Part shown: positions 6,568-12,030 of the stretch, one piece after another | Position numbering within the stretch: the stretch's first letter is position 1 | How the letters are laid out: each line of letters begins with the position of its first letter | Assembly (NCBI GenBank): GCA_949499045.1 | Contig: CATEEE010000179.1 | Coordinates: 1-12,030 of the forward strand | Source of the DNA: Marinobacterium sp. xm-d-530 | GTDB lineage: Bacteria; Pseudomonadota; Gammaproteobacteria; Pseudomonadales; Balneatricaceae | Length of the DNA: 12,030 nt | Direction of reading: 5' to 3' | Position numbers and translations under genes: made by a program | The notes under the pieces: model-generated | Told to the model about the DNA's origin: nothing | What the model saw: only the letters and a program-made list of their open reading frames with translations | Databases searched by the model: none

Positions 6568-7214
6568 AAATTAGTCATCATCTTGACGATGCAACCCTTA
6601 TGTCACGTGCCGCTGGCGCGCTGTCTGAAGGTATGACACTGTTAGTTGATAGTCATCTTCACTGGTGCAAGACGTGTCAAACTAGAGCTTGGGAAGCAGA
6701 GTGTATCGGCGGTGATATGCTTGCCCGCATTGAGCCACAAGCTATGAGTGAAGGATCGCTGGACTCTATTCTCGGTATGCTTGACGGCAGCGAAGAGATC
6801 GTTGCTGAGCGATCTGTTAAAGCTCAAGGCAGTCAAGAAGTTCCTGAGCCTCTTGCGCAAGTCGTAGGTTCTGATTTAGACGCTATCGATTGGAAACGTT
6901 TAGGCCCAGGTGTGCAGCACTTCGATTTTAATTTCCCGGGTGAAGGTGCTTGCCGTCTTTTAAGAATACAGCCAGGTGTATCTATTCCTCATCATACCCA
7001 CAAGGGTAATGAGCTAACGATGATTCTTCGCGGTTCATACAGTGATGATATGGGGCGCTTCTGCCAGGGGGATGTTACGGATCTGGATGAAGAGATTAAG
7101 CACCAGCCGATTGTCGATACTGGTTCAGAGTGTATCTGTTTGATCGCTACTGAAGCTCCGTTGAAGTTTACAGGTATTATGGGTCGTCTAGCACAGCCAT
7201 TTATTGGTCTTTAA
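6564..7214 (+). CDS. chrR: ChrR-type zinc anti-sigma factor
   Basis: 216 residues. The N-terminal anti-sigma (ZAS) domain has His6, His31, Cys35 and Cys38, the same positions as the zinc ligands of R. sphaeroides ChrR, which fixes the GTG at 6564 as start; GGGGAG lies seven bases upstream. An earlier TTG (6549) would break the numbering. The C-terminal cupin (ChrR-like) domain carries IPHHTHKGNELTMILRG with His144, His146 and Glu150, plus His180, all offset by exactly +3 from the R. sphaeroides cupin ligands (H141, H143, E147, H177), and a CIC pair (Cys190, Cys192). The protein holds RpoE inactive in the cytoplasm and releases it on singlet oxygen; the cupin domain is needed for that response in R. 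sphaeroides. Every expected metal ligand is present, so this should be a fully sensing ChrR. Confidence 0.95.
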   Translation: MKISHHLDDATLMSRAAGALSEGMTLLVDSHLHWCKTCQTRAWEAECIGGDMLARIEPQAMSEGSLDSILGMLDGSEEIVAERSVKAQGSQEVPEPLAQVVGSDLDAIDWKRLGPGVQHFDFNFPGEGACRLLRIQPGVSIPHHTHKGNELTMILRGSYSDDMGRFCQGDVTDLDEEIKHQPIVDTGSECICLIATEAPLKFTGIMGRLAQPFIGL

Positions 7215-7231
7215 TACATTACTGATTCAAG

Positions 7232-7261
7232 AAGACCGGTTGTATAGCCGGTCTTTTTTTT
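7232..7261 (+). terminator. Rho-independent terminator after chrR
   Basis: A perfect 8-bp stem AAGACCGG (7232-7239) / CCGGTCTT (7248-7255) with an 8-nt loop is followed by an unbroken T-run to 7261. It lies between chrR and the photolyase gene, with the photolyase ATG only 11 bases after the T-run. It should end most rpoE-chrR transcripts, so photolyase needs read-through or its own promoter. Confidence 0.9.
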
Positions 7262-7271
7262 GGGAAAAAAT

Positions 7272-8657
7272 ATGAACATCGTATGGTTTCGTAACGATCT
7301 TAGAGTGGCAGCAAACCCTGCATTAGAGGCTGCGCAAAGTAATGGATTGGCCACGGTAGCACTCGTCTGCCTTACACCTGATAGCTGGTCAGGGCACAAC
7401 GAATCCCCTCTGCGTATGGGGTTGTGGCGAGACCGGCTATTGCAAGTAAAAGGCGAGCTTGAATCACTTAACGTCCCATTGAAAGTGATTGAAGCAGGTC
7501 ACTTTGATCGCTGTGCCAGTGCCATCAAAGATCTGGCTATAGAATTATCGGCAACTCATCTTTTTTTCAATCATGAGTATCCGCTGAATGAGCGGTTGCG
7601 CGATGAGGCGGTGGTTGCTTCCCTTCAACCAGATGTCCGCTGTCAGGGTTTTCATGGTGAGGTGATTATTCCTCCAGGAGAGGTTAAAACTCAAACCGGA
7701 ACAGACTTTAAAGTGTACACGCCGTTTTCTCGTGCCTGGCGGGCAGCCCTGCCTCGATTTGACTACCCCATTAAAGCGATGAACAGACCCTTTCCAGAAA
7801 CTTCTCATCAATCTGATCAGCTCCCAGAAGATTTAGGCTGGCTTCCATTGGCTTATGATCAAGCGTTATGGCCTGTTGAGACGGATGCAATCCGTGAGCG
7901 TGTCTACGAATTTGTGCGTGAGCGTGAGTTGGATTACAAAGAAAACCGTGATTTTCCGGCCATTAACGGTACCTCAAAGTTATCTCCCTATCTGACCATT
8001 GGCGCTGTCTCGCCCCTCCAGCTGATGCATGTTCAAAGGCAAGAGCGTGAGGGTGAAGGTTGGTTAGAGAGTAGTTGGCTTAATGAAATCATTTGGCGAG
8101 AGTTCTATCGTCATCTATCGGTCGCGTTTCCAGATCTTTCTAAACTTGAACCCTTTAGGCCAGAAACAGAGCAGAAAATTCAGTGGTTAGATCGTGAGCC
8201 TCTATGGCATGCCTGGTGTCAGGGTGAGACGGGATTCCCGATTGTAGATGCAGCGATGAAACAGCTGTTAACGACAGGGTGGATGCATAATCGATTGCGA
8301 ATGGTTGTGGCCAGCTTTTTGACTAAATTGATTGGTATTGATTGGCGACGTGGCAAGAAGTTCTTTATGGAGCATCTGATCGACGCTGATTTTCCCTCAA
8401 ACAATGGTGGTTGGCAGTGGTCTGCTTCGGTTGGGGCAGATGCTGCACCCTATTTCCGTATTTTCAACCCAACCGCGCAAAGCGAGAAGTTTGATGCCCA
8501 AGGTGAATTCCTAGTGAAGTGGTTGCCTGAGCTGGCAGCGCTCCCACCTAAAGAGCGTCACAAGCCCGGTGCAGGGCAGGCATTGGGTCGTCCGGCGCCG
8601 ATCATTGATTACTCTCTTGAGCGAAAACGCGCGTTGGATGCTTATAAAGAGAGCTAG
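7272..8657 (+). CDS. phrB: Deoxyribodipyrimidine photolyase (class I CPD type)
   Basis: 461 residues, the normal length. It repairs UV-induced cyclobutane pyrimidine dimers using blue light. N-terminal alpha/beta antenna domain: IVWFRNDLRVAANPAL at the start. C-terminal FAD domain: NGTSKLSPYLTIGAVSP (about 232-248), WLNEIIWREFYRHL, TGWMHNRLRM, and DFPSNNGGWQWSASVGADAAPYF (about 373-395). The photoreduction Trp triad is present (Trp315, Trp358, Trp381 for E. coli W306, W359, W382), as is the Asn facing flavin N5 (Asn377), typical of photolyase rather than cryptochrome. The start is ATG 7272; the in-frame TTG at 7260 lies in the terminator T-run and adds only MGKN. It follows the chrR terminator and belongs to the conserved RpoE-ChrR core regulon. 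Confidence 0.95.
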   Translation: MNIVWFRNDLRVAANPALEAAQSNGLATVALVCLTPDSWSGHNESPLRMGLWRDRLLQVKGELESLNVPLKVIEAGHFDRCASAIKDLAIELSATHLFFNHEYPLNERLRDEAVVASLQPDVRCQGFHGEVIIPPGEVKTQTGTDFKVYTPFSRAWRAALPRFDYPIKAMNRPFPETSHQSDQLPEDLGWLPLAYDQALWPVETDAIRERVYEFVRERELDYKENRDFPAINGTSKLSPYLTIGAVSPLQLMHVQRQEREGEGWLESSWLNEIIWREFYRHLSVAFPDLSKLEPFRPETEQKIQWLDREPLWHAWCQGETGFPIVDAAMKQLLTTGWMHNRLRMVVASFLTKLIGIDWRRGKKFFMEHLIDADFPSNNGGWQWSASVGADAAPYFRIFNPTAQSEKFDAQGEFLVKWLPELAALPPKERHKPGAGQALGRPAPIIDYSLERKRALDAYKES

Positions 8658-8698
8658 GATCTGGCACACTTCTTTCCAAGTTTTTTGGGAGAGTGTAA

Positions 8699-10018
8699 AT
8701 GGATTGGGAAAGACTGCTAACGCGTAAACGTTATGGTCATGATGAGGTGGAATTGGCTGAACAGGGCCGCAGTCACTTCCACAAAGATCATGACAGAATC
8801 ATTTTTAGTAGTGCTTTCCGTCGCTTGGGTCGTAAGACACAAGTTCACCCTATGTCTCTTAACGACCATATTCACACTCGTCTGACTCACTCCATTGAGG
8901 TTGGCAGTCTTGGGCGAAGTCTGGGTATACGTGCCGGTGAGTTAATTGCTGATCAGTTGCCCAAAGGGATATCCCCCGATGATTTGGGGATGATTGTTCA
9001 GTCTGCCTGTCTTGCTCACGATATTGGTAATCCTCCTTTCGGTCATGCTGGTGAGTACGCTATTCGAGATTGGTTCCGCCAGCGTCAAGAAGACGAGCGA
9101 TTCTCCCAGCTCTCTGAGGGTGAATTTTTAGATCTCAAAACCTTTGAAGGTAATGCCCAGGGGCTGAGGGTTGTCACTAAGATCGAAAACCATCTGTTTG
9201 ATGGTGGTTTGCGTTTAACCTATCCAACTCTAGGGACGCTTTTGAAATACCCTTGGACTGCCCGTCATGGCGGTAAAAAGGGCAAGTTCAGTTGTTATCA
9301 ATCGGAGCTTCCTTTGGTCGCTTCACTAGCAAAAGATCTTGGCTTGCCAAAGCTTGATGAGGATCGCTGGGCGCGTCACCCTTTAAATTTCCTAATGGAG
9401 GCAGCTGATGATATCTGCTATGCCATATTGGATCTGGAAGATGCTATTGAGCTTAATCTGCTCAGCTTCGATGAGGTCAAGCCTATCTTGCTGACACTTT
9501 GCGGTGATCTTGAGTTTGACGATGAAATTTTTGCGACTCAGGCCTCTGCACGACGTAAGATTTCGGCGCTTCGTGGTCGAGCCATGGAGAATATGGTCGA
9601 CTCGGCGGTGCAGGTATTCGCCGATCAGCTGCCTGAGATTATGTCCGGTCATTATGAAGGCGAACTGCTCAGTGATGGCGATCCGATGGTCAGGGACGGA
9701 TTGGCTTCCGCGAAGCGTATAGCACAGGAGCGGGTGTTCCCAGATAACCGCAAAGCCGAGTTAGAGGTAGGTGCTTACACAATTCTCGGTGTGCTGGTAG
9801 AAGCCTTTATCGAAGCAGTCTGGGAACAGCATGTAAAACGGGGTGAAGATCTCTGTTACCGCAGTGAAAAGATTATCGGGCTAATGGGTATTCACGCCCC
9901 TGCATCCGGTGAGTCTCTCTATAATGGTTACATGCGTGCTTTGGATTTTATCAGTGGTATGACGGACTCTTATGCAAGCTATCTTGCTCGACAGATCGGT
10001 GGAGGAATAAAGGTTTAA
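8699..10018 (+). CDS. dgt: Deoxyguanosinetriphosphate triphosphohydrolase-like protein (HD family)
   Basis: 439 residues. It hydrolyses dGTP (or several dNTPs) to the nucleoside and tripolyphosphate, trimming the dNTP pool. Motifs in order: SSAFRRLGRKTQVHP (37-51), metal ligand His64 in RLTHSIEVG, the HD pair His107-Asp108 in LAHDIGNPPFGHAGE, FEGNAQGLRV (149-158), and Asp238 in the EAADDICYAILDLEDAIE helix. All four expected metal ligands are there. The start at ATG 8699 has GGGAG seven bases upstream. A 41-bp gap follows the photolyase stop and shows no terminator, so read-through from phr is possible. The next gene begins one base after this stop, implying an operon with yciH. Length and motifs fit the dGTPase type 2/3 group rather than the longer E. 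coli Dgt. Confidence 0.93.
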   Translation: MDWERLLTRKRYGHDEVELAEQGRSHFHKDHDRIIFSSAFRRLGRKTQVHPMSLNDHIHTRLTHSIEVGSLGRSLGIRAGELIADQLPKGISPDDLGMIVQSACLAHDIGNPPFGHAGEYAIRDWFRQRQEDERFSQLSEGEFLDLKTFEGNAQGLRVVTKIENHLFDGGLRLTYPTLGTLLKYPWTARHGGKKGKFSCYQSELPLVASLAKDLGLPKLDEDRWARHPLNFLMEAADDICYAILDLEDAIELNLLSFDEVKPILLTLCGDLEFDDEIFATQASARRKISALRGRAMENMVDSAVQVFADQLPEIMSGHYEGELLSDGDPMVRDGLASAKRIAQERVFPDNRKAELEVGAYTILGVLVEAFIEAVWEQHVKRGEDLCYRSEKIIGLMGIHAPASGESLYNGYMRALDFISGMTDSYASYLARQIGGGIKV

Positions 10019-10019
10019 C

Positions 10020-10394
10020 ATGGCATCACTTCAAGATCAGCTAAGTCGTCTTGTCTATAGCACGGAAAAAGGGGATCTCTGCCCGGATTGTGGTGAGGCG
10101 TTATCGGCTTGTATCTGCTCAGAGCAGGCGGAGCAAACGCGCATTGCTGCAATGGATGGGGTGGTTCGTATCCGTCGTGAAACCTCTGGTCGTAAAGGTA
10201 AGGCTGTCACCACCATTTCCGGCGTACCCAGAGTTGAGTCTGAGTTAAAGAAGCTTCTGAAAACGCTGAAACAGGGGTGCGGTTCTGGTGGTGCTGTTAA
10301 AGAAGGGGTGATTGAAATTCAAGGGGATCACCGCGACAAACTAAAAACCCTCCTAGAAAAAGAGGGTTTTACCGTCAAACTTGCGGGTGGTTAA
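10020..10394 (+). CDS. yciH: SUI1/YciH-family translation initiation protein
   Basis: 124 residues. The N-terminal part holds CPDCGEALSACIC with Cys21, Cys24, Cys31 and Cys33, a likely zinc-binding knuckle. The SUI1 (eIF1-like) domain follows from about residue 50: RIRRETSGRKGKAVTTISGVP, LKQGCGSGGAVKEGVIEIQGDHRDKL, ending VKLAGG. In E. coli YciH is ribosome-associated and discriminates against aberrant initiation complexes; the cellular role here is inferred from homology. The ATG is one base after the dgt stop; GGAGG occurs 14 bases upstream and AAGG nearer. The last codons contain a perfect hairpin (10344-10370) that can act as a terminator. The stop overlaps the stop of the convergent MTHFR-like gene by four bases (TTAA, 10391-10394). 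Confidence 0.93.
   Translation: MASLQDQLSRLVYSTEKGDLCPDCGEALSACICSEQAEQTRIAAMDGVVRIRRETSGRKGKAVTTISGVPRVESELKKLLKTLKQGCGSGGAVKEGVIEIQGDHRDKLKTLLEKEGFTVKLAGG
10344..10370 (+). terminator. Candidate bidirectional intrinsic terminator inside the 3' end of yciH
   Basis: AAAACCCTC (10344-10352) and GAGGGTTTT (10362-10370) form a perfect 9-bp stem with a 9-nt loop. Read on the plus strand it ends in TTTT, on the minus strand in TTTTT. It lies within yciH codons, just before the convergent gene ends, so it can stop transcripts from both sides. The U-tracts are short, so strength is uncertain; plus-strand termination here would remove the yciH stop codon. Confidence 0.55.
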
Positions 10395-11350
10395 AGACCG
10401 ATCGCTCGTTCCGAAAGCGCCAGTTCCATGCGTGCTCGCAGAAGAGAGTAGAGCTGAATTGCGGCATCAATCTCCTCTTTGCGGTTCGTTAGACTCTCAA
10501 TGTTTAAGCCAAGGGGTAGATCCAGTTCAGCACAGGATTCCAGAATCATCTGCAAATTGGTGTAACAAATCTTGATAGACTCTTTGAGTGGCTGGTCTGC
10601 GTCCAATATACGGTAACTGGTTGCCTCTGGTACCGAGATTCCTAGCCACTGCATAAACTCGAGTGTCTTCTCGCTACCACAAGGGGTGAAGGTCAAAATG
10701 ACGCGTGCTGGTTCCATATCGAGCTGTTTGCAGCGTCGTGCATAGGAGGTCAGCATGTCGATGGTCGCTTGTGCGTTATAAACCGCTTGCGAGATGAAAA
10801 AGTGACAGCCTTCTTTCTGCTTGGTCACCATGCGCTCATGTTCATCGCCTTTCTTTTGATGGCGCTCAGCGATACAGACGCCACCCAAAGCGATCGATTT
10901 ATGTGACTCTTCCAGAGACTGATAAGCGTCATTAAGACTGAACTTGTAGTCACCTTCAGAGGAGGGGGCGCCCACCAATACAATATTATTCTGGTGGTAA
11001 GTCTCTGTCGTCTCTTCTAACCACTCTTCAAACTCTAGTCGGCTGCCCTGAGCAACACTGTTGTAAGTGATGGTGCCGCAGCCGCTTTTTTCGTGCAGTA
11101 ACTTAGCGTAGTGGCGTGGGTCACGAGTTTGGGCAAAAGGAAATGGACGTGGTGTATCGATACGAGTGCTTTCGTCCTGAATGTCATAAACAATGATGCC
11201 ATCGAACGAGATTCGATCGAGTCGCTCCAGCAGCTTGTCAGCAATGCCTGACATCACTTCATCGTCGGTGCCCATTTTAGGTGGGGTCGTTCCGATGACA
11301 TAAACCCCTTGGTCTGTACCGATTAATTTGTCCTGAAGTGAGCAGCTCAT
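10391..11350 (-). CDS. MTHFR-family protein (methylenetetrahydrofolate reductase-like) lacking key catalytic residues
   Basis: 319 residues folding as one MTHFR-like TIM barrel. Recognisable blocks: VYVIGTTPPKMGTDD (17-30, matching the FEFFPPR strand of MetF), NNIVLVGAPSSEGDY (121-135), LGGVCIAERHQKKGDEHERMVTKQKEGCHFFISQAVYNA (about 155-193, the VAGYPExH and ITQxxFD blocks) and ILTFTPCGSEKTLEFMQWLGISVP. By this alignment, E. coli MetF Glu28 becomes Gly20 and Asp120 becomes Ala128, while Gln183 is kept as Gln188. It is therefore probably not an ordinary MTHFR and may use another substrate or only bind a folate or flavin. A sigma70-like promoter lies just upstream, and a SAM-dependent methyltransferase gene lies upstream on the same strand, hinting at C1 metabolism. 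Start ATG 11350 is preceded by GGAATAGAG. Confidence 0.8.
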   Translation of the reverse strand: MSCSLQDKLIGTDQGVYVIGTTPPKMGTDDEVMSGIADKLLERLDRISFDGIIVYDIQDESTRIDTPRPFPFAQTRDPRHYAKLLHEKSGCGTITYNSVAQGSRLEFEEWLEETTETYHQNNIVLVGAPSSEGDYKFSLNDAYQSLEESHKSIALGGVCIAERHQKKGDEHERMVTKQKEGCHFFISQAVYNAQATIDMLTSYARRCKQLDMEPARVILTFTPCGSEKTLEFMQWLGISVPEATSYRILDADQPLKESIKICYTNLQMILESCAELDLPLGLNIESLTNRKEEIDAAIQLYSLLRARMELALSERAIGL

Positions 11351-11383
11351 CTCTATTCCAATTGCTTCTTAAAAGTTGGGTCT

Positions 11384-11412
11384 AGTATAAACGTGAGTGG
11401 ATTTCATGAAAA
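11384..11412 (-). promoter_or_regulatory. Candidate sigma70 promoter of the MTHFR-like gene
   Basis: On the minus strand TTTTCA (11412-11407) is separated by 17 bases from TATACT (11389-11384). The -10 matches 5 of 6 and the -35 4 of 6 consensus positions. A start near 11377 gives a leader of about 27 nt. The -35 lies inside the palindrome TTTCATGAAA (11402-11411), a possible operator. Confidence 0.5.
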
Positions 11413-11449
11413 TTGCATATCCCATGAAATTTTTTTCTTAGGATATGCA
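11401..11449. repeat. Two interleaved inverted repeats upstream of the MTHFR-like gene
   Basis: Repeat A: ATTTCATG (11401-11408) with CATGAAAT (11423-11430), perfect 8 bp. Repeat B: TGCATATCC (11414-11422) with GGATATGCA (11441-11449), perfect 9 bp. The order is A-B-A'-B', so in RNA the two stems could form a pseudoknot or compete. Repeat B read on the minus strand ends in ATTTT and may be a weak terminator for the O-methyltransferase. As DNA, the elements flank and overlap the candidate -35 box. The 110-bp gap 11351-11460 holds no gene. Confidence 0.5.
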
Positions 11450-11460
11450 TGGCGTTCAAT

Positions 11461-12030
11461 TTAGAGCTTTCGGACAACGTTAACGCCGTCTCGCAGAGTC
11501 AGAAAGACGTTTTCTACCTCCGGGTCCTCTGCTATCAGTCGGTTCGTCTCCACTAACACATCATCGATCTCGGATTCTGGCTGTATCACTTTGCCAGACC
11601 AAAGCACGTTATCAAGTACGATTAAACCGCCTGGACGAGTCAGCTCTTTAACCTTTAGATAGTAGTTTAGGTAGTTGCGTTTATCGGCATCAATGAAGGT
11701 GAAATCCAAGGGACCATCTAGCTGATCTGCCAGAGTCTCAAGAGTGTCGATGGCGGGTCCAAAAATGACTTCGATTTTTTTGCCGTGTTCACTTCGTTCA
11801 TAGAAAGTTTTGGCGAAATCGATCGCTCGGGGATTGGTTTCACAACAGATAAGCTTGCCATCTTCAGGCATGCCTTCGGCAATAGATAGCGCCGAGTAGC
11901 CAGTGAACATGCCGATTTCAAGAGCACGCTTGGGTTGCGTAATCGCTGAGAGCATCTTAAGTGTTCGGCCGACTAATCGACCGGACAGCTTTTGTGGCCA
12001 CCCCATATTTTGGTTGGTTTGGTCGATCAG
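11461..12030 (-). CDS. Class I SAM-dependent O-methyltransferase, N-terminus outside window
   Basis: The frame stays open to the window edge: upstream of the Met at 12006 it continues with LIDQTNQN, a conserved stretch in this family, so Met 12006 is internal and the gene starts off the window (190 residues visible of about 220 expected). Motifs follow the COG4122 / caffeoyl-CoA O-methyltransferase-like pattern: ALEIGMFTGYSALSI (SAM motif I), a SAM-ribose acidic residue at CCETNP, FIDADKRNYLNYY with the metal-binding Asp, and LDNVLWSGKV with its Asn. It transfers methyl from SAM to a hydroxyl, typically on a catechol-like substrate, using a divalent metal; the actual substrate is unknown. The following gene on the same strand encodes the MTHFR-like protein, 110 bp downstream. 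Confidence 0.92.
   Translation of the reverse strand: MIDQTNQNMGWPQKLSGRLVGRTLKMLSAITQPKRALEIGMFTGYSALSIAEGMPEDGKLICCETNPRAIDFAKTFYERSEHGKKIEVIFGPAIDTLETLADQLDGPLDFTFIDADKRNYLNYYLKVKELTRPGGLIVLDNVLWSGKVIQPESEIDDVLVETNRLIAEDPEVENVFLTLRDGVNVVRKL

Noticed and set aside
7141..7180. TGATCG near the end of chrR as an ECF promoter for photolyase
   Set aside because: No CG-TA-type -10 at 17-19 bp spacing, and it would lie upstream of the strong terminator.
7223..7250. TGATTC just after chrR as a -35 element
   Set aside because: Downstream bases at proper spacing are the GC-rich terminator stem, with no plausible -10.
8658..8698. CCAA...TTGG symmetry before dgt as a terminator
   Set aside because: Only a four-base stem with no following T-run; likely chance.

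Overview
The window reads as chromosomal DNA of a marine-type gammaproteobacterium, probably Oceanospirillales-like. This rests on the overall look of the proteins, moderate GC, and the pairing of yciH with dgt; no rRNA or other phylogenetic marker is present. It is densely coding. I see no mobile element, CRISPR array, tRNA or rRNA.

Positions 1-8657 look like a complete singlet-oxygen / photo-oxidative stress locus of the ECF11 (RpoE-ChrR) type. The centre is a 150-bp divergent promoter region (5812-5961). Rightward run the ECF sigma factor rpoE, its zinc-dependent anti-sigma factor chrR, then, past an intrinsic terminator, a class I photolyase. Leftward runs a very compact five-gene operon with 1-29 bp overlaps at every junction: FAD-dependent amine-oxidase-like oxidoreductase, DUF1365 protein, cyclopropane-fatty-acid-synthase-like methyltransferase, MFS (GPH-type) transporter, DUF3833 lipoprotein. 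At the left edge a plus-strand pair, the tail of a short-chain dehydrogenase and an NTF2/SnoaL-like protein, converges on that operon and overlaps its last gene by 29 bp. ECF11-like promoter motifs (TGATCC/TGATCT -35 elements) face both ways from the divergent region. The expected logic is that singlet oxygen frees RpoE from ChrR, and RpoE then switches on its own operon, DNA repair and a membrane-lipid modification pathway.

Positions 8658-12030 are more housekeeping-like. A dGTP triphosphohydrolase (HD family) and a SUI1/YciH protein form a plus-strand pair. They converge, with a 4-bp overlap, on a minus-strand MTHFR-family protein. Upstream of that is a class I SAM-dependent O-methyltransferase whose N-terminus lies beyond the window.

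The points most worth attention are: (i) the CFA-like enzyme has lost two of the four side-chain ligands for the catalytic bicarbonate (Cys to Ser, His to Gln), so it may make a product other than a cyclopropane; (ii) the MTHFR-like protein lacks the residues matching E. coli MetF Glu28 and Asp120; (iii) a perfect 9-bp, potentially bidirectional terminator lies inside the yciH reading frame; (iv) interleaved inverted repeats overlap the promoter of the MTHFR-like gene; and (v) the rpoE start codon is probably a GTG 30 bp downstream of the first ATG. The furan-fatty-acid idea below comes from memory of Rhodobacter sphaeroides work and is inference.
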